DNA from: DASPGX01 sp035620375
Lineage (GTDB): Bacteria; Patescibacteriota; Minisyncoccia; 2-02-FULL-40-12; GWA2-44-9
Assembly: GCA_035620375.1 (NCBI GenBank)
Contig: DASPGX010000013.1
Coordinates: forward strand, 1-27,664
Reading direction: 5' to 3'
Length of the DNA: 27,664 bases
How positions within the stretch are numbered: the first letter of the stretch is position 1; each line of letters opens with the position of its first letter. The translations under genes were made by a program, and so were the position numbers. A model generated the notes under the pieces. It was not told the DNA's origin. It searched no databases and saw only the letters and a list, made by a program, of their open reading frames with translations. Shown in pieces: positions 11,565 through 17,846 of this stretch.

Positions 11565-11593
11565 CAAAGGCGCCCCGGTCGGGCGCCTTTGCA
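11565..11593 (+). terminator. Terminator of rplJ-rplL
   Basis: CAAAGGCGCCC pairs with GGGCGCCTTTG around CGGTC, 31 nt after the rplL stop. A smaller hairpin, GTCCC/GGGAC, precedes it. Confidence 0.85.
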
Positions 11594-11602
11594 TTCCTGC
11601 TC

Positions 11603-11628
11603 ATCCCGATTTCCGGCGAAATCGGGAT
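11603..11628. terminator. Second hairpin in the rplL/HIT convergent region
   Basis: ATCCCGATTTC pairs perfectly with GAAATCGGGAT around CGGC, followed by TTCAATT. Either strand could use it. Confidence 0.6.
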
Positions 11629-11640
11629 TTCAATTGCTGT

Positions 11641-11668
11641 AAAAAAAAGCCGCGGGTGGGGCCGCGGC
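11641..11668 (-). terminator. Terminator of the HIT gene
   Basis: On the minus strand GCCGCGG-loop-CCGCGGC is followed by eight T residues, directly after the HIT stop codon. Confidence 0.85.
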
Positions 11669-11675
11669 GGGGGAG

Positions 11676-12272
11676 TCAGGGCTTCAGGGCTTCTGACAGC
11701 TTTGTCGTGGTGGAACGGATTCGCTTGGCGTCCAGTTCGGGGTCCATGTTCCGCCAGTCGCCGAGTTCCGGAACGCCGTTCGCTCCGGCGAGGACGTGGC
11801 GCAAGAACTGGGGGTGCCGGAAGAGATGAAAGACGTACCGCTGGCCGTGCCTGCTTTCGTAGTACAGGTACGGGCCCTCGCGCCGGAACGTCTCGCGGAG
11901 CGATGCCAGGGGCGGATACGGCTCGTAGTGCGGGTAGACCTGCGCGATTGCGGGAAGCAGGTCCCTGTCGCTGGGCACCGCGTGCATGTGCGCGTGCTTC
12001 ACCGACTGTCCCGCGATGCCGTGCTCGTAGAACACGGGCTGACGGCTGTAGGCGCTCTGTGTGGCGGCACGGATGCGTCCCATGAGGCGCTCGGCCTCCG
12101 CGAGCTCATCCTCGGTCAGGTCGCCGAAGCAGAGCGCATGGCGCTTGGGAAGCAGGAGGGAATAGCCCTCCATGACCTGTCCCTTGGTCGCGATGACCAC
12201 GAACCTCCGGGTCTCGAGAATCAACCGGTCCTTCCACTCGTTCCGGTCGCAGAACGGACACTTCGTACTCAC
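11676..12272 (-). CDS. HIT-family hydrolase or nucleotidylyltransferase
   Basis: The 198-aa protein has the histidine triad at H93-A-H95-M-H97 in SVKHAHMHAVP, preceded by FYEHGIAGQ, the standard HIT active-site context for nucleotide phosphoramidase, Ap4A hydrolase or GalT-like activity. CPFC at residues 5-8 near the N-terminus resembles the zinc ligands of many HIT proteins. The C-terminal extension (about 105-198) is longer than in HINT proteins and I do not recognise it. The start is a GTG with GGAGGGAA just upstream. Substrate is unknown. A perfect palindrome and a hairpin lie in its upstream region. Confidence 0.88.
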   Translation of the reverse strand: MSTKCPFCDRNEWKDRLILETRRFVVIATKGQVMEGYSLLLPKRHALCFGDLTEDELAEAERLMGRIRAATQSAYSRQPVFYEHGIAGQSVKHAHMHAVPSDRDLLPAIAQVYPHYEPYPPLASLRETFRREGPYLYYESRHGQRYVFHLFRHPQFLRHVLAGANGVPELGDWRNMDPELDAKRIRSTTTKLSEALKP

Positions 12273-12293
12273 GTTCCCTCCTGACGCGACGGT

Positions 12294-12307
12294 AGCAGAC
12301 GTCTGCT
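12294..12307. promoter_or_regulatory. Perfect 14-bp palindrome upstream of the HIT gene
   Basis: AGCAGACGTCTGCT reads the same on both strands and lies 22 nt upstream of the HIT GTG. It may be a dimeric-regulator operator. Its ACGTCTGC half also appears in the P1 arm of element copy B at 12355-12365, so it may instead be linked to that repeat. Confidence 0.4.
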
Positions 12308-12314
12308 GAGGGTC

Positions 12315-12337
12315 AACGGCTCATGCCCTGAGCCGTT
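12315..12337. terminator. AACGGCTCA hairpin
   Basis: AACGGCTCA pairs with TGAGCCGTT around TGCCC. The same nine-base stem occurs at 23666-23695. Here it lies between the PP2C-like gene and the HIT gene, on the 3' side of element copy B, and no strong T-tract follows on either strand. Confidence 0.5.
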
Positions 12338-12354
12338 AATCAGTATCCAATTTT

Positions 12355-12513
12355 GGACGTCTGCGTTCGTCCGAGGCCGAGGCGCAGAGCGAGGCCCGAA
12401 GCGAGCCGTACTGATGTACGGTGAGGGAGGACCGGAGCGGCAACGAAGGCATCGGGCGAACCCGGAGGGCGCGTCGGCCATCACATCCTTGATGGCCCGC
12501 GCGCAGACGTCCT
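12355..12513 (-). repeat. Stop-codon-anchored structured element, copy B
   Basis: This copy lies on the minus strand, directly after the TAG of the PP2C-like gene. P1 GGACGTCTGCG and CGCAGACGTCC are perfectly complementary (plus 12502-12512 and 12355-12365). P2 is GGCCATCA/TGATGGCC flanked by GCGCG/CGCGC. P3 is GTTCGCCCGA with TCGGACGAAC (plus 12452-12461 and 12365-12374). The core has GTAC at plus 12408-12411 and 12416-12419. There is no P4. Compared with copy D, P3 changes CTTG to TTCG on one side and CAAG to CGAA on the other, so pairing is retained. Confidence 0.85.
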
Positions 12514-14491
12514 ACTCCACGCTCCACACTTTGCCATCGCCGGCGAGTACGTGGAGAACGTTTCCCGGGCCGAAGAAGATATCGCGGACGCTTTGCTTGG
12601 TATCCAGCGTAATCGTGTGCGACAGCGTCATGGTCTCCTTCTCAATCACATGGATGCGCTTGAGTCCCGGGTCGGCGACATACAGCTTGGAATGCTCCTG
12701 GGAACTCATGAACCGGAAGGAGTCGGTCACGGAAAACGGGAATTTCGTTTCATCAACTTTTTCCCCGCGGTAATACTTCGTGATGGTGCCGTCGCGCGCG
12801 AGCGTCCAGATGTCGCCGTCCACCGCGATGCGGAGGGCGCCGTCCGTGAGCTCACTGACGTCATTGAGCCACTGCTTCGTGACCGGTTTGACCGTATCCA
12901 AATCCTCAACGCGGATGATGCCGGTATTCGTGAGGAAGTACGCATTGCCGTTGTACCAGTCGGCAGCGAGCAGACGGTCGGGCGTCGGCAGGACGCTTGT
13001 GCGGGCCGGGTCGCCGAGCAAGGTGACCGCATGCTCCTGGTCGTCCGCAAGGAAAACCGTGAGGTCCGCAGCGGCAAGAATCTCCGGCTCCGAATCAAGC
13101 GTCCGCGCCTCAGCGACGACGCCGTTGGTAATCCGCAGAAGGACCGGCTGCTCCGTTCCCGCCTCGCGCGCCAATACCCAGATGTCGCCCGACCCGGAGC
13201 CGGTTGCGGCGAGCGCGGGATAGCCTTCGGATTCATCGATGGTCGCCACCAGCGTCAGGGTGCCGGCGCGTGCGCGGTCCAGCTCGTTGAGGGTGCCCAG
13301 GAACGTGGCGTGCAGGGACGTGATGTCATCCTTGTCCGAACCGCGGGCGAGGGTCTCCAGGTCGCGCAGCTGCTCAAGGATGAGCGCACGGGCCTGCGCG
13401 GACTCATCCTGACTGATGTGCATGTTCACGGTCTTCAGCTGCTGTGTTGCCGCTTGCAGCTGTTGGTTCACCAGCTCATTGGTTTCACTGCCGACAAGAT
13501 AGGACCGGATGCCCAACGCCGCCCCAACGACCGCAAGCGCCGCAACCGCAAGCACTATCGCTTTGCCGTGGCCGCCCAGACGGACTATCTTCAACGAGGC
13601 GACTGCGCGGCCGAGGCGCGTCGTGCGTCCGCGGTGGGAAAATTCCGACGCGATGATGCGCGGTACCTCTTGTGTCTCAGGCTCTCCGTTGGCTTCCTCG
13701 GATACGTCCGATGCCGGAGGTGCGTGCTCAGGGGACGATGCCGCCGGTGCGGAGCCCTGCCGGGGCGCCCATGCGAGGTGCGCCGTAGGCGCGGCGGCCC
13801 CGGCTTCCGGAGGCTGCACGGCGACCTGCTCCACGTCGATATGCAGGAGTGAGCAGGAGAACGACGGCGTACGGTCACCGATTGCGGACAGCTTCTCGGT
13901 CAGTTCCTGCGGTGACGCGGCGAGGCACTGCTTAATCGTGCGCTCACGCCGCGCGAGCACCTGCTGGGGCACGTACGCGAGCAGGCGGTCCTGCGTGTGG
14001 ACCGGTCCGGAGATGATGCTGGAAAACCGTCGCTTTTCCACGTGTTCCTTGTTGAAGAGCGTGACGTTGTTCAGGACGTCCACAATCTGTTTATTGCGGG
14101 ACAGGAGCAGGCGGAATTTTCCGAGCCGGGAGACGTACAGCGAGCTTCCCGCTACCGCGAAGATGCCGACGTCGATGCCGACTTCGTTGGTCTTGAAGAA
14201 TTCGGCGACGACCTCGTTTACTTTCCGGAGCGTACGGGCGAACGCCTCTTTTGCATCGCCCTCGGGCTGGGAGGCGTAATACTCCCGCTTGGCCATCGCC
14301 GCAATCAGACTGACCAGATAGCCGACCGTAGCGCCGTCCTGGTCGGTATGGCCGACGACGAACAAATGGCCCAGCGAACGCGCGTGGGCTTGGGATTCAG
14401 GTCCGTAGGAGAAGAGGTCGTCGGAGCCGTCCGCCATAGACCGGTTCACGACGATTTCGCGTGCATTCGGCGCGAGCGTGTATCGTTCCAC
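12512..14491 (-). CDS. PP2C-like domain, membrane segment and beta-propeller protein
   Basis: The 659-aa protein has three parts. Residues about 1-220 resemble the PP2C fold (HLFVVGHTDQDGATVGYL, then VGIDVGIFAVAGSSLYVSRLGKFRLLL), but the metal-binding DG/GD motifs are not canonical, so it may be inactive. A Pro/Ala-rich linker follows, then one membrane segment (about 305-327, AIVLAVAALAVVGAALGI). Residues about 330-400 are helical, and about 400-659 form repeated beta-propeller-like blades (SGDIWVLAREAGTEQ, DGDIWTLARDGTITKYY, HSKLYVADPGLKRIHVIE). I start at the GTG at 14491 because longer starts fall in or before the promoter. The propeller is predicted outside the cell. Sensing across the membrane is my inference. 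Confidence 0.75.
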   Translation of the reverse strand: MERYTLAPNAREIVVNRSMADGSDDLFSYGPESQAHARSLGHLFVVGHTDQDGATVGYLVSLIAAMAKREYYASQPEGDAKEAFARTLRKVNEVVAEFFKTNEVGIDVGIFAVAGSSLYVSRLGKFRLLLSRNKQIVDVLNNVTLFNKEHVEKRRFSSIISGPVHTQDRLLAYVPQQVLARRERTIKQCLAASPQELTEKLSAIGDRTPSFSCSLLHIDVEQVAVQPPEAGAAAPTAHLAWAPRQGSAPAASSPEHAPPASDVSEEANGEPETQEVPRIIASEFSHRGRTTRLGRAVASLKIVRLGGHGKAIVLAVAALAVVGAALGIRSYLVGSETNELVNQQLQAATQQLKTVNMHISQDESAQARALILEQLRDLETLARGSDKDDITSLHATFLGTLNELDRARAGTLTLVATIDESEGYPALAATGSGSGDIWVLAREAGTEQPVLLRITNGVVAEARTLDSEPEILAAADLTVFLADDQEHAVTLLGDPARTSVLPTPDRLLAADWYNGNAYFLTNTGIIRVEDLDTVKPVTKQWLNDVSELTDGALRIAVDGDIWTLARDGTITKYYRGEKVDETKFPFSVTDSFRFMSSQEHSKLYVADPGLKRIHVIEKETMTLSHTITLDTKQSVRDIFFGPGNVLHVLAGDGKVWSVE

Positions 14492-14494
14492 GAA

Positions 14495-14523
14495 TTGCAA
14501 TTTATGCGCTGTTTCTTTAGATT
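14495..14523 (+). promoter_or_regulatory. Promoter of the winged-helix regulator
   Basis: TTGCAA (14495-14500), a 17-bp spacer and TAGATT (14518-14523), 18 nt before the ATG. Its -10 overlaps the -10 of the divergent promoter at 14521-14548. Confidence 0.65.
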
Positions 14524-14548
14524 GTACGCGACAGCATCCCCATGTCAA
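14521..14548 (-). promoter_or_regulatory. Promoter of the PP2C-like/propeller gene
   Basis: On the minus strand a consensus TTGACA (plus 14543-14548), a 16-bp spacer and TACAAT (plus 14521-14526). The -35 overlaps the start codon of the divergent regulator gene. Confidence 0.7.
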
Positions 14549-15150
14549 AACCGATTCTGGAAAACCTGTTGGGCTCCCGCGTCAGGGTGAAGCTGCTGAA
14601 GCTCCTCTTCCGGCAATATCCCGCGCAGTTCGCCATGAGCGAGCTGGTGAAGCGCACGCAGGAGCCTTCCTTCATCGCGCGGCGTGAGATAAAGGCTCTG
14701 CAAAGCATCGGCCTGGTCACGATTAAGAAGGCCGCGTCCTCGGGTGCCGACCGTGAGCGGTTCGGCCTGAACCCCGATTTTGATTTTTTTCCCGAGCTCG
14801 GGCAGCTCATGCTCAAGGCGTCGCCGACGGAACAGCAGCGGATGACCAAGCGCATCATGTCCCTGGGACGGGTGAAGCTCGCGGTCATTTCAGGCATCTT
14901 CCTCGGCAGCCAGGATGAGCAGGCGACCTACGACCCTCCGGCCGACCTGTTTCTCGTCGCGGACGACCTGGATAAGAAGAAGCTGTCGGCCTTTCTCCGG
15001 TCACTGGAGGCGGAGATGGGAGGGGACGTCCGTTTCGCGGTCATGGACAAGGACCAGTTCAAATACCGGTACGACATGTTTGATAGGTTTATCCGGGTGC
15101 TGCTGGAGGGGCCTCATATTAAACTTATCAATCGTTTGGACATGCCGTGA
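14542..15150 (+). CDS. Winged-helix protein with nucleotidyltransferase-like domain
   Basis: The 202-aa protein begins with a winged helix (about residues 1-75: ILENLLGSRVRVKLLKLLFRQYPAQFAMSELVKRTQEPSFIARREIKALQ, broken over several helices). The C-terminal part (about 110-200: VKLAVISGIFLGSQDEQATYDPPADLFLVADDL) resembles minimal nucleotidyltransferase domains of the MNT type, but the GS-x-D-x-D signature is weak, so catalysis is doubtful. Such helix-turn-helix/NTase pairs are transcription regulators in archaea and Patescibacteria. Its promoter overlaps that of the PP2C-like gene, so regulation of that neighbour or itself is plausible. The TGA stop starts structured element copy C. Confidence 0.75.
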   Translation: MSKPILENLLGSRVRVKLLKLLFRQYPAQFAMSELVKRTQEPSFIARREIKALQSIGLVTIKKAASSGADRERFGLNPDFDFFPELGQLMLKASPTEQQRMTKRIMSLGRVKLAVISGIFLGSQDEQATYDPPADLFLVADDLDKKKLSAFLRSLEAEMGGDVRFAVMDKDQFKYRYDMFDRFIRVLLEGPHIKLINRLDMP

Positions 15151-15354
15151 GAAGGCCCGCGTGCGCGCCACGAGGAATGTGTGGCGAGCGCACCCTTCGG
15201 GCTTGACCGGCTTCTGCGTTGCTCCTTCCGGTCCTCCCTCACCGTACATCAGTACGGCTCGGTTCGGTCCTCAGTTGGAGGCGATTCCCGCCGAAGTTCC
15301 TCGGCGTGAACCTTCGCCTGGCCGCCTTGAATCCGGGCAAGCGCGGGTCTTCTC
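15148..15354 (+). repeat. Stop-codon-anchored structured element, copy C
   Basis: P1 GAGAAGGCCCGCG (15149-15161) pairs with CGCGGGTCTTCTC (15342-15354) with one G-T pair, starting within the TGA stop. P2 is GTGCGCGCCAC (15161-15171) with GTGGC-GA-GCGCAC (15181-15193). P3 is GCTTGACCGG (15201-15210) with CCGGGCAAGC (15333-15342), one mismatch. The core has GTAC at 15244-15247 and 15252-15255. P4 is present (15277-15321), with CGCCGA/TCGGCG where copies D and E have CGTGGA/TCCACG, a compensatory double change. Confidence 0.87.
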
Positions 15355-15379
15355 GGGACTGGAAAGAAAGCCCTTTTTG

Positions 15380-15388
15380 TGCTATAAA
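15380..15388 (+). promoter_or_regulatory. Promoter of tRNA-Val
   Basis: Extended -10 TGC-TATAAA (15380-15388), 11 nt before the tRNA 5' end. The -35 is poor (TGGAAA at 17 bp), which is usual when the -10 is extended. Confidence 0.6.
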
Positions 15389-15399
15389 CGATAATCTTC

Positions 15400-15471
15400 G
15401 CGCCCTTAGCTCAGTGGTAGAGCACTGCATTCACATTGCAGGTGTCGCAGGTTCAAATCCTGCAGGGCGCA
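15400..15471 (+). tRNA. tRNA-Val (anticodon CAC)
   Basis: Acceptor GCGCCCT pairs with AGGGCGC. Anticodon stem CTGCA/TGCAG encloses loop TTCACAT (anticodon CAC), and the T-arm is GCAGG-TTCAAAT-CCTGC. The discriminator is A and CCA is not encoded. Confidence 0.95.
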
Positions 15472-15499
15472 CTGACGCCATTCACAAGGAAGGTGACTG

Positions 15500-16057
15500 T
15501 TGGATAAGGCACGGACCCTCGTGCGGCGGATGTTCCGCCGCTGGCTCCGGTACGAGCCGACGTGGAACGAGTTCATCGCCGCGTTGCCGGGCATAACGGC
15601 ATTGATGTTCATGCTCTCGCTCTCCGGATACGTCCTGGCGAAGCTGCTGGTGCCCATCGGGAACGAAGGAGGCGAAGCCATCAACGAGTTTCTTTCCCGG
15701 ACGCCGTTCCTCGTCGTCATGGCGGTCATGGTGCTTGTTGTCCTGGTGGAGGAGGCGGTGTTCAGGCTTCCTCTGCTCATTCCGCTGCACTTCGCGGGTC
15801 CCGGAAAGGTCACGGCCGCGTCCGTCATCGTGCTTTCCGTCGTCTTCGGAGAACTGCACGGTTCCTGGCACTTCATGGTGCAGGGATTGAGCGGCATTGT
15901 TCTCTCGCTGGTGTTCCTCAAGTGCGGCGGCGTGCGGGGTCGCTGGGGGTATCTCAAGGGATACGCTTGCGCGGCGGTCGTCCACTATTCGTTCAACGCC
16001 GCGGCCATCATTTCGTTCTTTGTGAAGCGGTGGTTCGGTTTCGCGTCCGGTCTGTGA
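15500..16057 (+). CDS. CPBP-family intramembrane metalloprotease
   Basis: The 185-aa protein has the three CPBP/Abi (CAAX protease-like) motifs: EEAVFR (EExxxR, about residues 89-94), FGELH (FxxxH, about 121-125) and HYSFN (HxxxN, about 167-171), which supply the Glu/His active site in the membrane. Five or so hydrophobic helices are visible. The start is a TTG at 15500 preceded by AAGGAAGGTGA. It lies 28 nt after tRNA-Val and may be read from the same promoter. In bacteria these proteases process membrane or peptide substrates and sometimes give bacteriocin immunity. The substrate here is unknown. Confidence 0.9.
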   Translation: MDKARTLVRRMFRRWLRYEPTWNEFIAALPGITALMFMLSLSGYVLAKLLVPIGNEGGEAINEFLSRTPFLVVMAVMVLVVLVEEAVFRLPLLIPLHFAGPGKVTAASVIVLSVVFGELHGSWHFMVQGLSGIVLSLVFLKCGGVRGRWGYLKGYACAAVVHYSFNAAAIISFFVKRWFGFASGL

Positions 16058-16074
16058 CCGGGCGTTTTCGTTTC

Positions 16075-16103
16075 TTGACGATGGCCGTCAAAGAATGTAC
16101 ATT
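16075..16103 (+). promoter_or_regulatory. Promoter of the HAD gene
   Basis: TTGACG (16075-16080), a 17-bp spacer and TACATT (16098-16103), 21 nt before the TTG start. An ATG at 16095 overlaps the start of the -10 and so cannot be translated from this promoter. Confidence 0.7.
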
Positions 16104-16124
16104 GCGGAATCCGCAGGAGGAACG

Positions 16125-16820
16125 TTGATAGTCAAGGCGTGTATCTACGACTTCGACGGACCGATAAACGATTCGTTCCGTGAAGGCATCCGGAGGATTA
16201 AAATCCTCTGCGCTATCCATGAGGTGGCGTTCGGCCGTGCCGAGCGGCAACGTCTCATCGAATCGTGGGGGCTTCCCGGCGTGGAACTGCTCATGCAGGG
16301 CCTGAACATCACCCGCGACCTCGCCGAGGCGATGTACCGCGAGTGGGAGCGGATGGATCTGCAGGACCCGGTTCCGCTCGTGCCGAGCGCGAAGGACGTC
16401 CTGTACTGGATGCACCGCAACGGGTTCAGAAACTGCCTGCTGACGACGCGGAACCGGCAGAACATCCACGACATCTTCGAGCGCGTGGACCTGATGCGGT
16501 CGTTCGACATCATGTCGTGCCGGCAGGACGTAGAACACCGCAAGCCCGACCCCCGTGCATTCCGGTACGTCCTGGAACAGCTTCAGGAACGGTTCGGCAT
16601 CGGCAGGGATGACTGCATATTCATCGGGGATACCCCGGTGGACATCGACGCGGGCAAGCAGGCGGGCATCCGGACGCTGGTCGTGCAGACCGGTCCGTAC
16701 CTTCTGGAGCACGTCCTGCAGTACCCGATGGACCTCCACGACATCCTGAAGTCGCTGGACGACCTTCCCCAGTGGATGGAGAAGAACCACGACGGCGGAT
16801 TGGAACATCTGTACGATTAA
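16125..16820 (+). CDS. HAD-superfamily phosphatase
   Basis: The 231-aa protein has all four HAD motifs: motif I DFDGP (D9-F-D11, the nucleophile and acid/base), motif II in LLTTRNRQN, motif III Lys in HRKPDPRAF, and motif IV GDTPVDIDAGKQAG. A helical cap follows motif I, as in phosphoglycolate-phosphatase/pyrophosphatase-like (Gph/PpaX) HADs. The substrate cannot be read from sequence. I start at the TTG at 16125: AGGAGGAA lies immediately upstream, motif I then follows within 11 residues as usual, and the longer ATG start overlaps the -10 box. It is transcribed alone, with a terminator downstream. Confidence 0.9.
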   Translation: MIVKACIYDFDGPINDSFREGIRRIKILCAIHEVAFGRAERQRLIESWGLPGVELLMQGLNITRDLAEAMYREWERMDLQDPVPLVPSAKDVLYWMHRNGFRNCLLTTRNRQNIHDIFERVDLMRSFDIMSCRQDVEHRKPDPRAFRYVLEQLQERFGIGRDDCIFIGDTPVDIDAGKQAGIRTLVVQTGPYLLEHVLQYPMDLHDILKSLDDLPQWMEKNHDGGLEHLYD

Positions 16821-16889
16821 GCGGCCCCGTGTCAGGAGCGGGTCATCGGTCGCTTCTGCAACCCCGACCCCTTCCTGTGTCATTCGTCA

Positions 16890-16916
16890 GCCCCACCTCA
16901 TCGGTGGGGCTTCCTC
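16890..16916 (+). terminator. Terminator of the HAD gene
   Basis: GCCCCAC (16890-16896) pairs with GTGGGGC (16904-16910), followed by TTCCTCATTCC. It lies 70 nt after the stop. Confidence 0.7.
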
Positions 16917-16930
16917 ATTCCTATCTCCCC

Positions 16931-16975
16931 GGAGGCGATTCCCGTGGAAGTTCCTCCACGTGAACCTTCGCCTGG
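16931..16975 (+). repeat. Detached P4 module of the structured element (copy E)
   Basis: These 45 nt are identical to the P4 module of copy D (24329-24373): outer arms AGGCGA/TCGCCT and inner arms CGTGGA/TCCACG. The rest of the element (P1, P3 and GTAC core) is absent. The following bases to 17074 are GC-rich, with a CCGCCGT/ACGGCGG hairpin but no recognisable core. The convergent interval between the HAD and ParB-like genes holds nothing else I can identify. Confidence 0.8.
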
Positions 16976-17069
16976 CGCCCTCCCCGTGCTCGCTACGGCT
17001 ACCCGCTGCGCGCGGCGTCGGGGTTACCGCCGTCGCGTAACAGATGCAACGGCGGAGTATATTTTGAAA

Positions 17070-17095
17070 ATGAAGACCCGCTTTATGAGCGGGTC
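17070..17095 (-). terminator. Terminator of the ParB-like gene
   Basis: GACCCGCT (17075-17082) pairs with AGCGGGTC (17088-17095). On the minus strand TTCATTTTC follows. It starts 6 nt after the stop codon. Confidence 0.8.
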
Positions 17096-17100
17096 CCTGC

Positions 17101-17766
17101 CTAACCGTCGATGCCGGCGAATTTGGTGTTCCGGAACAGTTCTCGGCGGAGATTCCGGAAGCGATCGGGCCGTGGCGGCTTTTCGTCCACGATGCGTACC
17201 TCGTCCCAGAGTACGGGGTCGCACGGGAGGGGAATTGAAACGTCCCGGATGAGCACGCTTTCAATGGTTCCGCCTACCGAGCGGACGACGTAGTTGCGGT
17301 GGATGCCGTCGATGAGGAAGCGCCGGTTCCCGGTCGCCTCAATAATCGGCGGAACGTAGTGCGCAACGCACGGAACTCCCGAGCCGTCATAACCGAAAAC
17401 GATGAGGGGCCCGCACTGGGCGATGCCGCTTCGCGTGCAGAATCCGTTGCCCAGGATGCTCCCGAAGCGCTCCAGAAGCTCCTGGTACTTGGCCCTTTGG
17501 ACGAACGTCTGGCCGATAGCCAGGTCCCGCGGATCCATCTGCATCATCTCAACGGTGCATCCGCGGTACGGATGCGTATCAGGTGCACCCTCCAGTGAAA
17601 TGCCCGAGAGGAGCGCGATGAGGTACTCGCGGGACATAACGTGCACCTGGACGATGCGCTCAGGGTCCAGGTCACGCAGCGAAACGACATCACTGAATGA
17701 GCATGCGACGTCGGGCATCAGGCCCGTACGAGCCTTAAATATTCCCCGGGGGATCCGTTCAAACAT
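17101..17766 (-). CDS. Protein with ParB/sulfiredoxin-like DGxHR motif
   Basis: I recognise no named family for this 221-aa protein. RRFLIDGIHRNYVVRSVGG (D153-G154-I155-H156-R157) matches the DGxHR block shared by ParB-N and sulfiredoxin-fold proteins, which bind or hydrolyse nucleotides. Earlier, MDPRDLAIGQTFVQRAKYQELLERFGSIL could be a helical part of the same domain. There is no helix-turn-helix or membrane segment, so it is not a plasmid-type ParB. The ATG at 17766 has GGAGG 5 nt upstream; a longer TTG start would use up the Shine-Dalgarno itself. Function is unknown. The gene lies downstream of the exchanger gene on the same strand, across an 80-nt gap. Confidence 0.7.
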   Translation of the reverse strand: MFERIPRGIFKARTGLMPDVACSFSDVVSLRDLDPERIVQVHVMSREYLIALLSGISLEGAPDTHPYRGCTVEMMQMDPRDLAIGQTFVQRAKYQELLERFGSILGNGFCTRSGIAQCGPLIVFGYDGSGVPCVAHYVPPIIEATGNRRFLIDGIHRNYVVRSVGGTIESVLIRDVSIPLPCDPVLWDEVRIVDEKPPRPDRFRNLRRELFRNTKFAGIDG

Positions 17767-17829
17767 GACCGCCTCCAATGCAAAAGAGGACTGTCATCGT
17801 ACAGCAGCCCCCGGCTATTCCAAAAGAAG

Positions 17830-17838
17830 TTATCCACG
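17830..17838. promoter_or_regulatory. Possible DnaA box (one mismatch)
   Basis: TTATCCACG differs from the DnaA consensus TTATCCACA at the last base. It lies between the exchanger and ParB-like genes, 1.03 kb from the perfect box at 18861. A single box can be chance. Confidence 0.3.
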
Positions 17839-17846
17839 CCGACATG

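Noticed and set aside
12355..12513. Insertion sequence or MITE of a known transposase family
   Set aside because: The inverted ends differ between copies, no target-site duplication is visible, and no transposase is in the window. I report it as a structured repeat instead.
16095..16124. ATG start at 16095 for the HAD gene
   Set aside because: That ATG overlaps the start of the -10 box TACATT (16098-16103), and the TTG at 16125 has AGGAGGAA directly upstream and puts the DxD motif at the usual distance.
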